Shown: positions 21,401 through 28,664, counted from the stretch's first letter. The stretch: DNA of 64,000 nucleotides from UBA2589 sp038120095 (GCA_038120095.1 JAYOKZ010000003.1:101011-165010), one strand, 5' to 3'. Program-made: numbers and translations. Notes: generated by a model from the letters alone, not told the origin.

Positions 21401-22311
21401 AGCCTGACGCGTGGTATTTCGACGAGGGGCAGGGACACATGCCGTTCGCTGTCATCGTCGAGGCGCTGTTGCAGCCATGCGGCTGGTTTGCGTCCTACTG
21501 CAACTTCTTCGCCGACACCGAGGGGGACGTTGCCTTCCGGAATCTCGATGGTGAGAACTGCATTCTTCACCGGCCGATCACGCCGGACATGGGAACGCTC
21601 AGACTCACCACCCAACTCACCCGATTCGCGAAGGCTGGTGGGACCTCCATCGTCTTCTTCGAAGTCACGTGTGAGAACGACGATGGACTGGTCATGACGC
21701 TCGAGACGGACTTCGGCTTCTTCAGCCCGCAGATTCTCGAGGACCAGCGGGGGCTCCCGATGACGGAGGAGATGCGCGCGCGTCGTGACGCAGTCTCACC
21801 GGTGCCGGAGGTATCCCTCCTCGAGGCGGGTGGGGAACTCGCACACCTGCCGGGAATGGAGAGCGGCGCGATGCGCATGCTCGACAAGGTCACCGGCTTC
21901 TGGGACGATGGCGGTGAAGCGGGACTGGGACGTATAAGGACGTGGCAGCAGATCCACTATGACGCGTGGTACTTCAAGGCCCATTTCTACGAAGACCCGG
22001 TCCAGCCCGGCTCTCTCGGACTCGAAGCGCTGATCCAGTCGGCACGGGCATTGGTCCACATGAAGGGATGGCTCGAAGGCATCGAGAATCCGGTGTGGGA
22101 GCACCCGATCGTTGGCTTCCCTCTCGCGTGGAAGTACCGGGGCCAGGTCGTGCCCAAACGCGACGAGGTCGTAACCGAGGTCGAGGCGCTGAAGGTCGAA
22201 ATCGTGGAGGGGGAATCGGTGACGGTCGAAGTGTTCGGCACCCAGTGGGTCGACGGGCTCAGGATCTATGAAGTGCCGTCTTTCGCCGTTCGCGTGCGGG
22301 CGGGGAGCTGA
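15469..22311 (+). CDS. pfaC: PfaC-like megasynthase KS-CLF-AT-DH-DH
   Basis: This is a 2280-residue synthase. The ATG at 15469 is chosen because GGAG lies six bases before it. Domains in order: KS (1-440) with Cys193, His328 and His364; a chain-length-factor KS (465-790) in which the nucleophile region reads ASEELSG with no Cys; an acyltransferase (830-1210) with GLSSGE (Ser964, the usual His replaced by Leu) as in PfaB-type ATs; a Pro/Ala linker with a helix at 1349-1368; and four hotdog folds making two FabA-like dehydratases (1490-1880 and 1900-2280). Catalytic pairs are visible in the second hotdog of each: His1779/Asp1793 in HFKNDPCMPG and His2172/Glu2186 in HFYEDPVQPG. The AT that is a separate PfaB in gammaproteobacteria is fused here. 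No acyltransferase/AGPAT or thioesterase tail is present. Confidence 0.92.
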   Translation: MSGSFEPIAIVGRACVLPGALNPAALFDAVRNARILIDEAPSGAWGLDSRRLIHERAPGPSQEYVVSNRGGYVSGFEDVFDAAYFADRIPEVERLDPLTQWLLHCTRLALEEAGVEQAPARTGFVVGNLSYPTVEHTRFVQDHWLETGEHAPRRDQAGRSSDPRNRFSSGGPAHLVAHAFGLDGDVFALDAACASSLYALEIACRRLQDRESDLMLAGGVARADPLFIHLGFTALQALSPTGRSRPLHKGADGLLPAEGAGLVALRRLEDARADGDRIFGVIRGVGLSNDGRQSGFLAPSTDGQVRAMNAAYQKAGLTPADIHFIECHATGTPRGDTVELESLAQVWGDSPKPAIGSLKANIGHPITASGVASLLKVLSAFDARILPPTPCDEPLDAIDRHGFRLLTEAEPWTCDGPRRAAISNFGFGGNNAHLIVEEWVDEDTSATGSAKTSGATRHERSADQREPIAIAGMGVIAGQTVGLPDFVRRLVGPRDGTGTKSSEIVLSMQKLGFPPHDLQESLAQQTSILAVVEEALQQVGGLNPDRTGVYIGMCVDPQASRHGLRVRLRELLDDGADMVGWREANPRSARHLTAAGVIGCMPNIPANRVHAQQDWRAPGFTVASEELSGVDALKLATRALQAGEIDYALVGASDFSHESAHRNAADRVLPKDRQRVGDAAVGLIVMRERDAIEKGYPVFASIVEGVDESAAGSVRLALVPEEGESEVTARFGHAHGASGLLHVAAGAIMAQLGVTIDREGAWPAPRARESVHTRVSVCSFLGLEADVTLRAPSLTSDAVSPIDVPVARFHAADSLTALASLVTSGQETHAGSVRVALIARTDEELRRLASHAAAELASGREPHAPGIFFGSGSHEGEVAFCYTGAAAAYPGAGRDLLMAFPEIGHNLTERFAGTPKLAADLYGAEISGFSPATQLTGSSFVCQAHTEFTRNVLGMKPQAAIGLSSGETNSLMAFGVWNDLDDMLAQIDDSEMYVNQLTAECRSAAEYWSLPQGELPDWRNYRVAAPIQAIEDAMQGEDRVYITVIHHYEDVVIGGDAAGCERVVEKVGRGRAIDLGLDMVVHCAPLAPFEKRWHDIHLRDTSDVPDIRFYTNAWNRSYVPTREAAAEAITRQAIDPVDFPKTLEAAYEDGVRVFVEHGPRAILTNAIGRILGDRPHLVVALDPHEGAGLEALARSVARLWAAGVPMDLSQFLSRISGLRAGGEPLAEPDGALLRLPSHSPDVVWPDSFAPSVPRTRTIEAMDDSTPVHAFPSGRDGQVMAPPPGEGFAYDAGRHFDRASARRSTPVPAAPVTDVVPRLDTGAPGSVPVVAPPANGSDPALDLFRSVAQAHADFLREQKETHEAFLAMGLGLTTRQGSTAPAPAPSPLPERTPDVRVVVAPSANGGPSQRAAVPPADPAPASAKPVSPAGRSVPAIPVAPTPRRPTPAPTTRVESPEPSTASAPERPSGKKPSGPPSPVIPTHPPINRDEMPETVFLTREQLEVHAGGAISEIFGELFEKQDGYERQVRMPEPPLLFADRALMIEGEPGTMKKGRVVTETDVQHDAWYLHTGRMAPGVVIESGQADLLLISWLGADFLNQSDRVYRLLGCDLTFHGDLPAPGDTLTYDIYVDGHAKTGDVRLFFFHYDCYIGDRLLISVRNGQAGFFTDEELAGSGGVLWNAQDDEPDPDAVLDPMPQVSRKSSFSAEEVQAWVAGDAFACFGEGFEMASPHTRTPNTPGGRLSLIDHVPEWSPDGGPWGRGYLRAEAQVPVDAWFYEGHFKNDPCMPGTLMADAATQALSFAMAAMGFTIPRDGWRFEPVPGELARFLCRGQVIPDRPHTLEYEIFIEDVVDGPIPEVYAALLCKSDDFKVFQCRRFGLRLVPDFPLTTKQEFLKDDPIRFVGPAGSDVRGDYEAMLSCAWGRPSDAFGKMFTKYDGPTKCPRLPGPPYHFVSSVVSVDVAPGSAPNEGTLVSTFEVEPDAWYFDEGQGHMPFAVIVEALLQPCGWFASYCNFFADTEGDVAFRNLDGENCILHRPITPDMGTLRLTTQLTRFAKAGGTSIVFFEVTCENDDGLVMTLETDFGFFSPQILEDQRGLPMTEEMRARRDAVSPVPEVSLLEAGGELAHLPGMESGAMRMLDKVTGFWDDGGEAGLGRIRTWQQIHYDAWYFKAHFYEDPVQPGSLGLEALIQSARALVHMKGWLEGIENPVWEHPIVGFPLAWKYRGQVVPKRDEVVTEVEALKVEIVEGESVTVEVFGTQWVDGLRIYEVPSFAVRVRAGS

Positions 22312-22349
22312 CGAATCCGGGAACGGTCAGGCAACGCAGGGGCACCGGT

Positions 22350-23102
22350 GTGACGACGACGCTCGGGAGCATCGTGTCGTACGACATATCACCTGCCATC
22401 CCCCACGTCTGGCTGGTCGACACGAGAGCAGCCTCCTTTCTGGAGCTTGGCCGTCGGCCGGATCCGGTAGCGGAAGGGCTCATGTCGCTGGAGGATGAAC
22501 GGCGTGCGTCCGCCTTTCTCGATCCGGAGGCGGGTCAGAGGCTGCGGGCGCGACGCATCATTCTGCGGCTCGTCCTCGCGCGTTATCTCGCGTGCTCTCC
22601 GGCCGACGTCGGCGTCGTCACGGCTCCCGGGGGTAAACCGGTTCTCCTCCCGGGCACGCCGGGAGCGAGAACGCATGCCTTCTCCGCCGGGCACTCGGGT
22701 CATCTGTACGCGATCGCCGTGGGACGGTGTTCCAGTCTCGGCCTTGATATCGAGCGGCTCCGCTCTGTCGGCAGGGCGATGGCAATCGCGGAACGATGGT
22801 TCGGAACGGAGGAAGCCTCTTCGCTCAAGACTCTCGATGGTGACGCGCTGGAGGTGGCCTTCATGGAGCTCTGGACGGATAAGGAAGCGCTCGCGAAGAG
22901 ACATGGAGCAGGTCTTCGACTGATGCACGGCCAGGCTGATGCGCCGGAGGTGCACCGGGAGCTGGACGTGGATCGTGAGCGAGCTGCAGCTCGTCTGCTT
23001 CGCATCCATCCGGAACGGGGTTACGTCGGTGCGATCGCCAGCTCGGAACCGCTGACGGACATAGACATCATACAGGACGGAGATCCTCGATGGATCATCT
23101 AG
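22350..23102 (+). CDS. pfaE: Sfp-type 4'-phosphopantetheinyl transferase (PfaE role)
   Basis: This 250-residue protein transfers phosphopantetheine from CoA to the ACP serines of the upstream synthase. The family motifs are clear: GLDIERL (Asp133, Glu135) binds magnesium, and WTDKEALAKR (Trp175-Arg184) contains the catalytic Glu/Lys. An RRIILRLVLARYL helix and the AFSAGHSGHLYAIAV segment match the N-terminal half of the two-lobed Sfp type. It starts at GTG 22350, seven bases after AGGGG and 38 bases after the megasynthase stop. Its position makes it the dedicated activator for the ACP array, although a housekeeping role cannot be excluded. Its 3' end overlaps the next gene by 13 bases. Confidence 0.9.
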   Translation: MTTTLGSIVSYDISPAIPHVWLVDTRAASFLELGRRPDPVAEGLMSLEDERRASAFLDPEAGQRLRARRIILRLVLARYLACSPADVGVVTAPGGKPVLLPGTPGARTHAFSAGHSGHLYAIAVGRCSSLGLDIERLRSVGRAMAIAERWFGTEEASSLKTLDGDALEVAFMELWTDKEALAKRHGAGLRLMHGQADAPEVHRELDVDRERAAARLLRIHPERGYVGAIASSEPLTDIDIIQDGDPRWII

Positions 23103-23704
23103 TGTTCGGCTCGCCCGGCCTCGAAATGGGCGTGAGTCATGTCGAGAATCTGCTTGGCGTCGTGATGTCTGCTGGTGGTCATCATGCCGGTTTCGGGACT
23201 CGAAATCGCCTCCTCGGACTTGGTCCCGGCTGCTACATGGAGGTCGTCAGCATCGATCCGTCGCAACCGGAGCCTGAGCGGCCGCGGTGGTTCGGGCTGG
23301 ATGGACTCAAGACCCCCCGGCTGATCACGTGGTGCGAAGCAGTCGACGATCTCGATCGGCTCCTCGATCAGGCCAGAACGGCCGGGGTCGATCTTGGCGA
23401 GCCGATGGAGGGAAGCCGACGACGCGACGACGGCACGATCCTTACCTGGCGAATGACGGACCCGTGGGCGGACCGCGACGGGGGTGTGATCCCCTTCTTC
23501 ATCGACTGGGGTGATTCGCGACACCCCGGAACGGTGCTGGCCGCCTCGTGCTCGTTTCTCTCGCTGCGTGCGGAGCACCCTGACGCGGATCGGGTTCGTG
23601 GCGTGTGTGATGCGCTCGGTCTCGACATCGATGTCGTTCGGGGTGACGATGTCCGTCTCGTCGCAACGCTCGACACGCCCAACGGAGTGGTAGATCTCTC
23701 ATGA
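23090..23704 (+). CDS. VOC / glyoxalase_3-like protein
   Basis: This 204-residue cytoplasmic protein begins MDHLVFGSPGLEMGVSHVENLLGV, the start of the glyoxalase_3 branch of the vicinal-oxygen-chelate fold. Further matches are RNRLLGLGPGCYMEVVSID, WCEAVDDLDRLLDQARTAGVD and IPFFIDWG. Such proteins bind a metal using His/Glu from paired beta-alpha-beta-beta-beta units. His3 and Glu71 (MEVV) are plausible ligands, but the activity is unknown. The start overlaps the transferase gene by 13 bases and its stop overlaps the asparaginase start (ATGA), so it is translationally coupled to both. A role in tailoring or releasing the lipid product is possible but is inference from position only. Confidence 0.75.
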   Translation: MDHLVFGSPGLEMGVSHVENLLGVVMSAGGHHAGFGTRNRLLGLGPGCYMEVVSIDPSQPEPERPRWFGLDGLKTPRLITWCEAVDDLDRLLDQARTAGVDLGEPMEGSRRRDDGTILTWRMTDPWADRDGGVIPFFIDWGDSRHPGTVLAASCSFLSLRAEHPDADRVRGVCDALGLDIDVVRGDDVRLVATLDTPNGVVDLS

Positions 23705-24756
23705 CCCGACGTCTTTCTCTGCAGATTGCCTTCGTCCTGGCCCTGGCCCTCGGCCTCTCGGGGCCGCTGAGTGGTCAGGAGCTTCCGCGCGTCGTAGTGC
23801 TCGCAACGGGCGGCACGATCGCGAGTACGTATGACGAGGCGACGGGCGCGCTCCGAGCGGCCCTGACGGGCGAGGAGATCGTTGCCGCCGTGGAGGGTCT
23901 CTCGGAGCTGGCCCGGGTGTCCGTGGAACAGGTCGCCAACGTAAATAGCCGAGACATGACCCCCGCGATCTGGCTGGAGCTGGCGTCCCGTGCGAACGCG
24001 TTGCTCGCAGAGCCGGACGTTGCCGGAATCGTCGTGACGCACGGCACCGACACGCTGGAGGAGACCGCATATTTTCTTGACCTGACGGTCGACAGCGAGA
24101 AGCCAATCGTAGTCGTGGGAGCGCAGCGTGCACCCACGATGGCCGATACCGATGGACCCAGAAACATGCTGGATGCCGTGCGTGTCGCCGTGTCGGAGGA
24201 GGCGCTCGGAATGGGCACCATGGTGGTGATGAACGGTCAGATCAATGCGGCGCGTGAGGTCACCAAGACGAATACGCTGGACGTCGAAACGTTTCGGACC
24301 CTCGACTTTGGCAGCCTCGGGGTCGCGGACATCGAGGCCGTCCGGTTTTATCGCGCGCCCACGCGGCGGCAGACGCTCGGCCTTCCTGCCGACCCTCGAC
24401 TGCCAAGGATCGTCATCATCTCCGAGTACGCCGGGGCGGACGGGCGCATGCTCGAGCTCCTGCTCGAAGAAGGTGAACTGGACGGGGTAGTGGTTGCAGG
24501 GCTTGGACTTGCCCACGTCTCATCGCCGACTCTCGAAGTGCTGCGCAAGGTGAGGGCAGAAGGCGTGCACGTTGTCGTGGCGTCCCGTGTTCCGACGGGT
24601 CGGATCGTGCCACTCTATGCAAACAACATCGACCTTCTGGACATTGGAGCCATTCAGGCTGACAATCTCAGTCCCTGGAAAGCGAGGGTCCTCCTGATGG
24701 TGGCGATGACCTGGACCCGGGACCTAGATCGACTTCGAGCTATTTTCGCATATTGA
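23701..24756 (+). CDS. ansB: Exported type II L-asparaginase
   Basis: This 351-residue protein has a signal peptide ending near LSGQE, then the two signature sites of L-asparaginases: VVLATGGTIAS (nucleophile Thr near residue 39) and IVVTHGTDTLEETAYF (the Thr-Asp pair). Also present are VVVGAQRAPTMADTDGPRN, the conserved mid-domain segment, and a VPTGRIVP C-terminal region. It hydrolyses asparagine, and possibly glutamine, to the acid and ammonia in the periplasm. Length is normal for type II enzymes. It is coupled to the VOC gene by an ATGA overlap, although no metabolic link to lipid synthesis is evident. Confidence 0.88.
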   Translation: MTRRLSLQIAFVLALALGLSGPLSGQELPRVVVLATGGTIASTYDEATGALRAALTGEEIVAAVEGLSELARVSVEQVANVNSRDMTPAIWLELASRANALLAEPDVAGIVVTHGTDTLEETAYFLDLTVDSEKPIVVVGAQRAPTMADTDGPRNMLDAVRVAVSEEALGMGTMVVMNGQINAAREVTKTNTLDVETFRTLDFGSLGVADIEAVRFYRAPTRRQTLGLPADPRLPRIVIISEYAGADGRMLELLLEEGELDGVVVAGLGLAHVSSPTLEVLRKVRAEGVHVVVASRVPTGRIVPLYANNIDLLDIGAIQADNLSPWKARVLLMVAMTWTRDLDRLRAIFAY

Positions 24757-24796
24757 ACGCAGGCACAGTGATGACCCTCCAACCGTTCGAACGACC

Positions 24797-25213
24797 ATGG
24801 GCGTGATTCTTGTCGTCGATGATGAACAGAGCAGTCGTGAACTCCTCACCAATTTTCTTGAGGGAGCCGGATACAAGGTCGTCACCGCCGAGGATGGGCG
24901 ACGGGCGCTCGCTCTCCTGCAGGAGCATCAGGTCAGTGCGATCATCACGGACCTGAGAATGCCCAACGTCAACGGTCTGCGGCTGATCAGAGAGCTTCGC
25001 GAGAACGGTGACACCATCCCGATCCTCGCGGTGTCGGGTATCAATCGTGACCAGCTCATGCTGGCCGAGGATTACGGCGCCAACGTCGGACTTTCGAAAC
25101 CCATTGATCGGGACGAGTTGCTCAAGATCGTGGAACAGGTCCTGTCGGACAGCCGCGACGACTGGTCCGGCGTCTGGATTCACCCCGAATTCGGAAACGT
25201 CGGAGATCACTAG
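24797..25213 (+). CDS. Stand-alone response-regulator receiver protein
   Basis: This 138-residue single receiver domain carries the acidic pair Asp8-Asp9 (VVDDEQ), the phospho-acceptor Asp52 (IITDLRMPNVNG), Ser80 and the conserved Lys101 (LSKPID). There is no output domain; the last 20 residues are a short tail. It follows the asparaginase by 40 bases on the same strand and precedes an unrecognised gene. The nearby minus-strand GspE-like protein also carries a receiver domain, suggesting a local phospho-signalling theme. No histidine kinase is in the window. Confidence 0.9.
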   Translation: MGVILVVDDEQSSRELLTNFLEGAGYKVVTAEDGRRALALLQEHQVSAIITDLRMPNVNGLRLIRELRENGDTIPILAVSGINRDQLMLAEDYGANVGLSKPIDRDELLKIVEQVLSDSRDDWSGVWIHPEFGNVGDH

Positions 25214-25286
25214 GCAGCAGGGCGGCTCGGGGTCCTCGTCCCCGATCTCGACTTCCGGCGACCCCGGCGACGACGTTGTCGAACTG

Positions 25287-26555
25287 ATGAGGTTGCTGGA
25301 GCGCGTGCTGGACTCCGACGAGCGCGGACGGATCCTCGAGGCCGCGACGTCGTCCGGGCCACCGGCGAAGTGGATTCGCCGACTTCGCTCGCAGTTCGCT
25401 GGGCATCACCTCCTCGGAGGCAGTACGAACTTTGACGTCGGGGCGCTGGTGTCCCGTCTGGACGCTCGGAGCTGGGACGACGGCTTCAAGATCCTCAACG
25501 CCTGGAATCATCAGACCCACGAATTCACGTCGGACATCGTTCCCGTCCTGATGATCGACTTTCTCGAGCGCGTTCAGGCGCCGACGCTTCAGGGAAGTGG
25601 AGAAGACGCGAAGACCACGTCAGCGATCCTGCTGGATTACTACCTCCTCCACCTGCTGGCGCTGTGTGCCATGAGGTCATGGGATACGCCCGACCCGACT
25701 GTCACTCTGACCCGGCTGACATCGCTGCTCGAGCGTCTTCAGGGACCGAAGGGGAGTGGACATCACTTCGTTGCAGATGCAGAAACCCTCCTCATCTATG
25801 CAGTGTCGCAGTTTCATCCCGAGGAGCGGGCATATGATCGCCTGATTTCTCGGGTTCGCGAGCTCCACTGGGAGCGTCAGGTCGCGTTCGCCCAGGTCAG
25901 CGCATCCGTGCTCAGCGCGCATCTTCGGTGGGGATTCTGGCTCATGTACGAACGGGATCCGGTGAAGATGCGAAACGACAACCGGGGCGATTACCCGTGG
26001 TTGCTGAATTCGGTCTCGACGCTGGCGAGGGCCTTCCGGTCATCTCTCGAGGCGGGGGAGCATGGCGACGAGCGGGCTTCCATCACGCAGGCTCTGCTTC
26101 AGGGACTCGCGGCCGACCCCTACGCCTTCACGGGTTCGCTCCCGGCATCGCTGGCGGATTCCCGGGAGGAGTACGACGAGGTCGTCGCAATGCTGACGGC
26201 TCATTTGGGCGTTCTGCTCGAGGAGTTCGAGGCGCAGAAGCCGCAGAAGATTCGCTATTCACCCCTCGCTCTTCACTTCAACTTCCCGCACAACACGCTG
26301 GTGGCGATCGTCACCCTTGCCCTTCTGGAGGCGCGGCCTCAGCCGCTGACGCTCAACGATCTGTTCGTGCCCGAATTCGAAACGGGGAGTCACGAGACTC
26401 AGGAGCACCTGGCGCGAACCCTGATGGCGTTTTCGCGGAGCAGCCCGGATCGATTGGGCTATCGTGGTGCCATGCTGGTGGCGTATGACCCGCTGTCGGG
26501 TCTGCGCTCCTTCACGATGGCTCGGGACACCCTGAGGAAGGGACTCGGCCGATAG
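25287..26555 (+). CDS. Unrecognised protein, 422 residues, mainly helical
   Basis: I do not recognise a family. The frame is open further upstream, but the only usable start codon after the receiver gene's stop is the ATG at 25287, which has no strong ribosome-binding site. The protein looks soluble and helical, with no signal peptide or membrane segment. Visible motifs include KWIRRLRSQFAGHHLLGG, ILNAWNHQTHEFTSDIVPVL and SAILLDYYLLHLLALCAMRSW. A C-terminal part reads KIRYSPLALHFNFPHNTLVAIV. It lies 73 bases after the receiver gene and converges on the GspE-like gene with six bases between stops. Codon use looks like its neighbours, so it is probably a genuine gene. Confidence 0.7.
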   Translation: MRLLERVLDSDERGRILEAATSSGPPAKWIRRLRSQFAGHHLLGGSTNFDVGALVSRLDARSWDDGFKILNAWNHQTHEFTSDIVPVLMIDFLERVQAPTLQGSGEDAKTTSAILLDYYLLHLLALCAMRSWDTPDPTVTLTRLTSLLERLQGPKGSGHHFVADAETLLIYAVSQFHPEERAYDRLISRVRELHWERQVAFAQVSASVLSAHLRWGFWLMYERDPVKMRNDNRGDYPWLLNSVSTLARAFRSSLEAGEHGDERASITQALLQGLAADPYAFTGSLPASLADSREEYDEVVAMLTAHLGVLLEEFEAQKPQKIRYSPLALHFNFPHNTLVAIVTLALLEARPQPLTLNDLFVPEFETGSHETQEHLARTLMAFSRSSPDRLGYRGAMLVAYDPLSGLRSFTMARDTLRKGLGR

Positions 26556-26561
26556 GAGCGA

Positions 26562-28664
26562 TCATTCCGATGCGTGGGCGATCCTGACACCGGCGCGACG
26601 GAGAACCGCCCGGACCCGGGCTTCGAGCCGGTCGACCTCGATGGGCTTGAGAAGGAAATCGTCAGCACCCGTCTCCAGCACTTCCAGCTCGTCACGGGGG
26701 TTCGAAGATCCTGTCAGTACAATAACCGGCAGGGACTGGGTCGACAGGGATTGTCGGACGGTACGAAGGAGTTCGAGCCCGTCCATCTCGGGCATGAAGA
26801 GGTCCATGACCACCAACGAGAAGTTTTCGTTGCCGTCCTCGATCATCGATTGGGCTGCTCGTCCGTCCGGTGCCTCGATGACCTGAAATCCCATGTCCTT
26901 CAGGATGCTTGTGACGAGAAGGCGATCCTGCGCACTGTCGTCCACGACGAGGACCGGGCCGACCTCGTCCGGGGTCACGGTGCGGGTGGGTACAATGGCG
27001 AGCACCCGCTCGATTTCTTCAACGGTCGTGTCGCCGTTCTTGACCCGTGCCAGTCCGATCTCGGCGAACGTGCGCATGCCGTCGGCTTGTGCCGCACGCA
27101 GGAGCTCCATGTCGTTGGGCGACTTGTCGAGAACGGCGCGCATCTCCGGAGAAATGACGAGCACCTCGGGAAGCGGTATCTGATTGAGGTACCCGGTGCC
27201 CGCGCACGTCTTGCAACCTACGGCTCGCCGCACCGGGCGTACTCCCAGGGCTGCAGCAAGCTTGGCCTCACGGGACTTCGCGTCCTGCTCCGGGTTGAAG
27301 GGCCGGGCGCACTCCTCGCAGAGGGCGCGTACGAGTCGCAGCGAAATGACGGCGTGGAGGGATTCCGCCAGCCGGCCGGCAGCGAGGCCGAGGTCGACCA
27401 GGCGCCGGACACCGGACACGGCGTCGGCGGTGTGGACGGTGGCGAGGACTTTCCGGCCGGTGACCGCCGTCCTCAGGGCGATTCTCGCGGTGGGCAGATC
27501 GCGAAGCTCCCCGGCATGGATCACGTCCGGGTTCTGGTCGAGCAATTGCTGCAGCGTCTCAGCGAAGCTTAGTCCGGTGAGCGGATCGAAACGGATTTGC
27601 GTTACGCCCGGCACGACCATCTCCGGACGCGCCTCCAGTGACAGGACACTCTTGTGGCTGAGGGACTCGAGAGCGGCGTACGTGAAGCTCGTCGTCCCGG
27701 AACGCGCGGGGCCGGTGACCAGGATCAGCCCGTCCTCTTTGTTCAGGGCCGCCTCGATCTTGTCCCTCTCGATCAGCCCGAAGTTCAGGTCGCCGAGGGT
27801 GGGGATGTACAACGGGTTGACGAGGTGGATCCAGACGAGCTCGCCGTCGGGCGTGGGATTCGTCAGAAGATGGGCTCGTCGCTCGAGCCCGGGCCCCGCC
27901 GAGACGGGGAATCCGTCCTCCGGGTCAAAGTCCGTCTGTTCAAAGGCGAGGTGACGGAGTCGGGCTACGAGTCGCGCATGCGCTTTCGGTGGCAGATCCA
28001 CCACATGCTGCAACACTCCGTCGATTCGGTATCGGACACGTCCCTGAGTTGCTCCCGGTTCGATGTGGATCTCGGTGGCCCGGTAGCGCACGCCCTGATG
28101 CAGAATCACGTCAGCCAGCTTGACGACTGCCGGGTCCTCCAGATCCAGGCTCGTGAATCGTCCGACGCCCTCGCTGGTAAACACCGTGAAGTCACTCTCG
28201 GCGACGCGGGCGACCAGTGTCTGCAGCGCGTTTTTCGGAGCGCGAGCCGGAGCGTACGCCCGTTCGAGTGCCTGTGCGAGCACGGTGGGGCTGGCCATCA
28301 GGAAAACAGGCTGCCGACTGGAATGAGCGACGATGTCCTTGTGAGCCGATCGATGCGTCGGATCGGACGTCGCCACCACGATCGTGCTCCCGGTCGCGGA
28401 GAGGGGAAGGATCCCGTAACGCCGTGCGACGGGCTCGGGAATCAGCTTGACGGCCTGCGGGTCATACGTTGAGACGTCGGCTACACCGATGCGAAAGTGG
28501 CTGGCGACCCGCTGTGTGAAGCGATCGTCGTCGAGGTTGCAGGCCTGGGCGACGTCCGGCCATGCCTGCCGAATCGCTGCGATGTCCGGCCGGCGCGGCA
28601 AGTCGATCGTCATGCCCGCGTGCACGGCGACGTCATGCAGCCAGTGGTTCGGAGTTCCCGTCAT
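26562..28664 (-). CDS. GspE/PilB-like ATPase-fold protein with degenerate Walker A and C-terminal receiver domain
   Basis: This 700-residue protein has a MshEN/GspE N-terminal region (ARRYGILPLSATGSTIVVATSDPTH), then a secretion-ATPase core (about 170-500), a tetracysteine zinc site (Cys449, 452, 484, 487) and a receiver domain (570-700) with Asp575/576, Asp621 and Lys673. The core keeps the Walker B region DVIHAGELRD and the TVHTADA His box. The P-loop, however, reads GPARSGTTS, with Thr324 in place of the catalytic Lys, and the Asp box reads LEARPE instead of IEDPVE. It is therefore likely a non-hydrolysing or weak ATP-binding regulator rather than a pilus motor. No pilin or secretin genes are nearby. 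A neighbouring lone receiver suggests a signalling role. Confidence 0.85.
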   Translation of the reverse strand: MTGTPNHWLHDVAVHAGMTIDLPRRPDIAAIRQAWPDVAQACNLDDDRFTQRVASHFRIGVADVSTYDPQAVKLIPEPVARRYGILPLSATGSTIVVATSDPTHRSAHKDIVAHSSRQPVFLMASPTVLAQALERAYAPARAPKNALQTLVARVAESDFTVFTSEGVGRFTSLDLEDPAVVKLADVILHQGVRYRATEIHIEPGATQGRVRYRIDGVLQHVVDLPPKAHARLVARLRHLAFEQTDFDPEDGFPVSAGPGLERRAHLLTNPTPDGELVWIHLVNPLYIPTLGDLNFGLIERDKIEAALNKEDGLILVTGPARSGTTSFTYAALESLSHKSVLSLEARPEMVVPGVTQIRFDPLTGLSFAETLQQLLDQNPDVIHAGELRDLPTARIALRTAVTGRKVLATVHTADAVSGVRRLVDLGLAAGRLAESLHAVISLRLVRALCEECARPFNPEQDAKSREAKLAAALGVRPVRRAVGCKTCAGTGYLNQIPLPEVLVISPEMRAVLDKSPNDMELLRAAQADGMRTFAEIGLARVKNGDTTVEEIERVLAIVPTRTVTPDEVGPVLVVDDSAQDRLLVTSILKDMGFQVIEAPDGRAAQSMIEDGNENFSLVVMDLFMPEMDGLELLRTVRQSLSTQSLPVIVLTGSSNPRDELEVLETGADDFLLKPIEVDRLEARVRAVLRRAGVRIAHASE

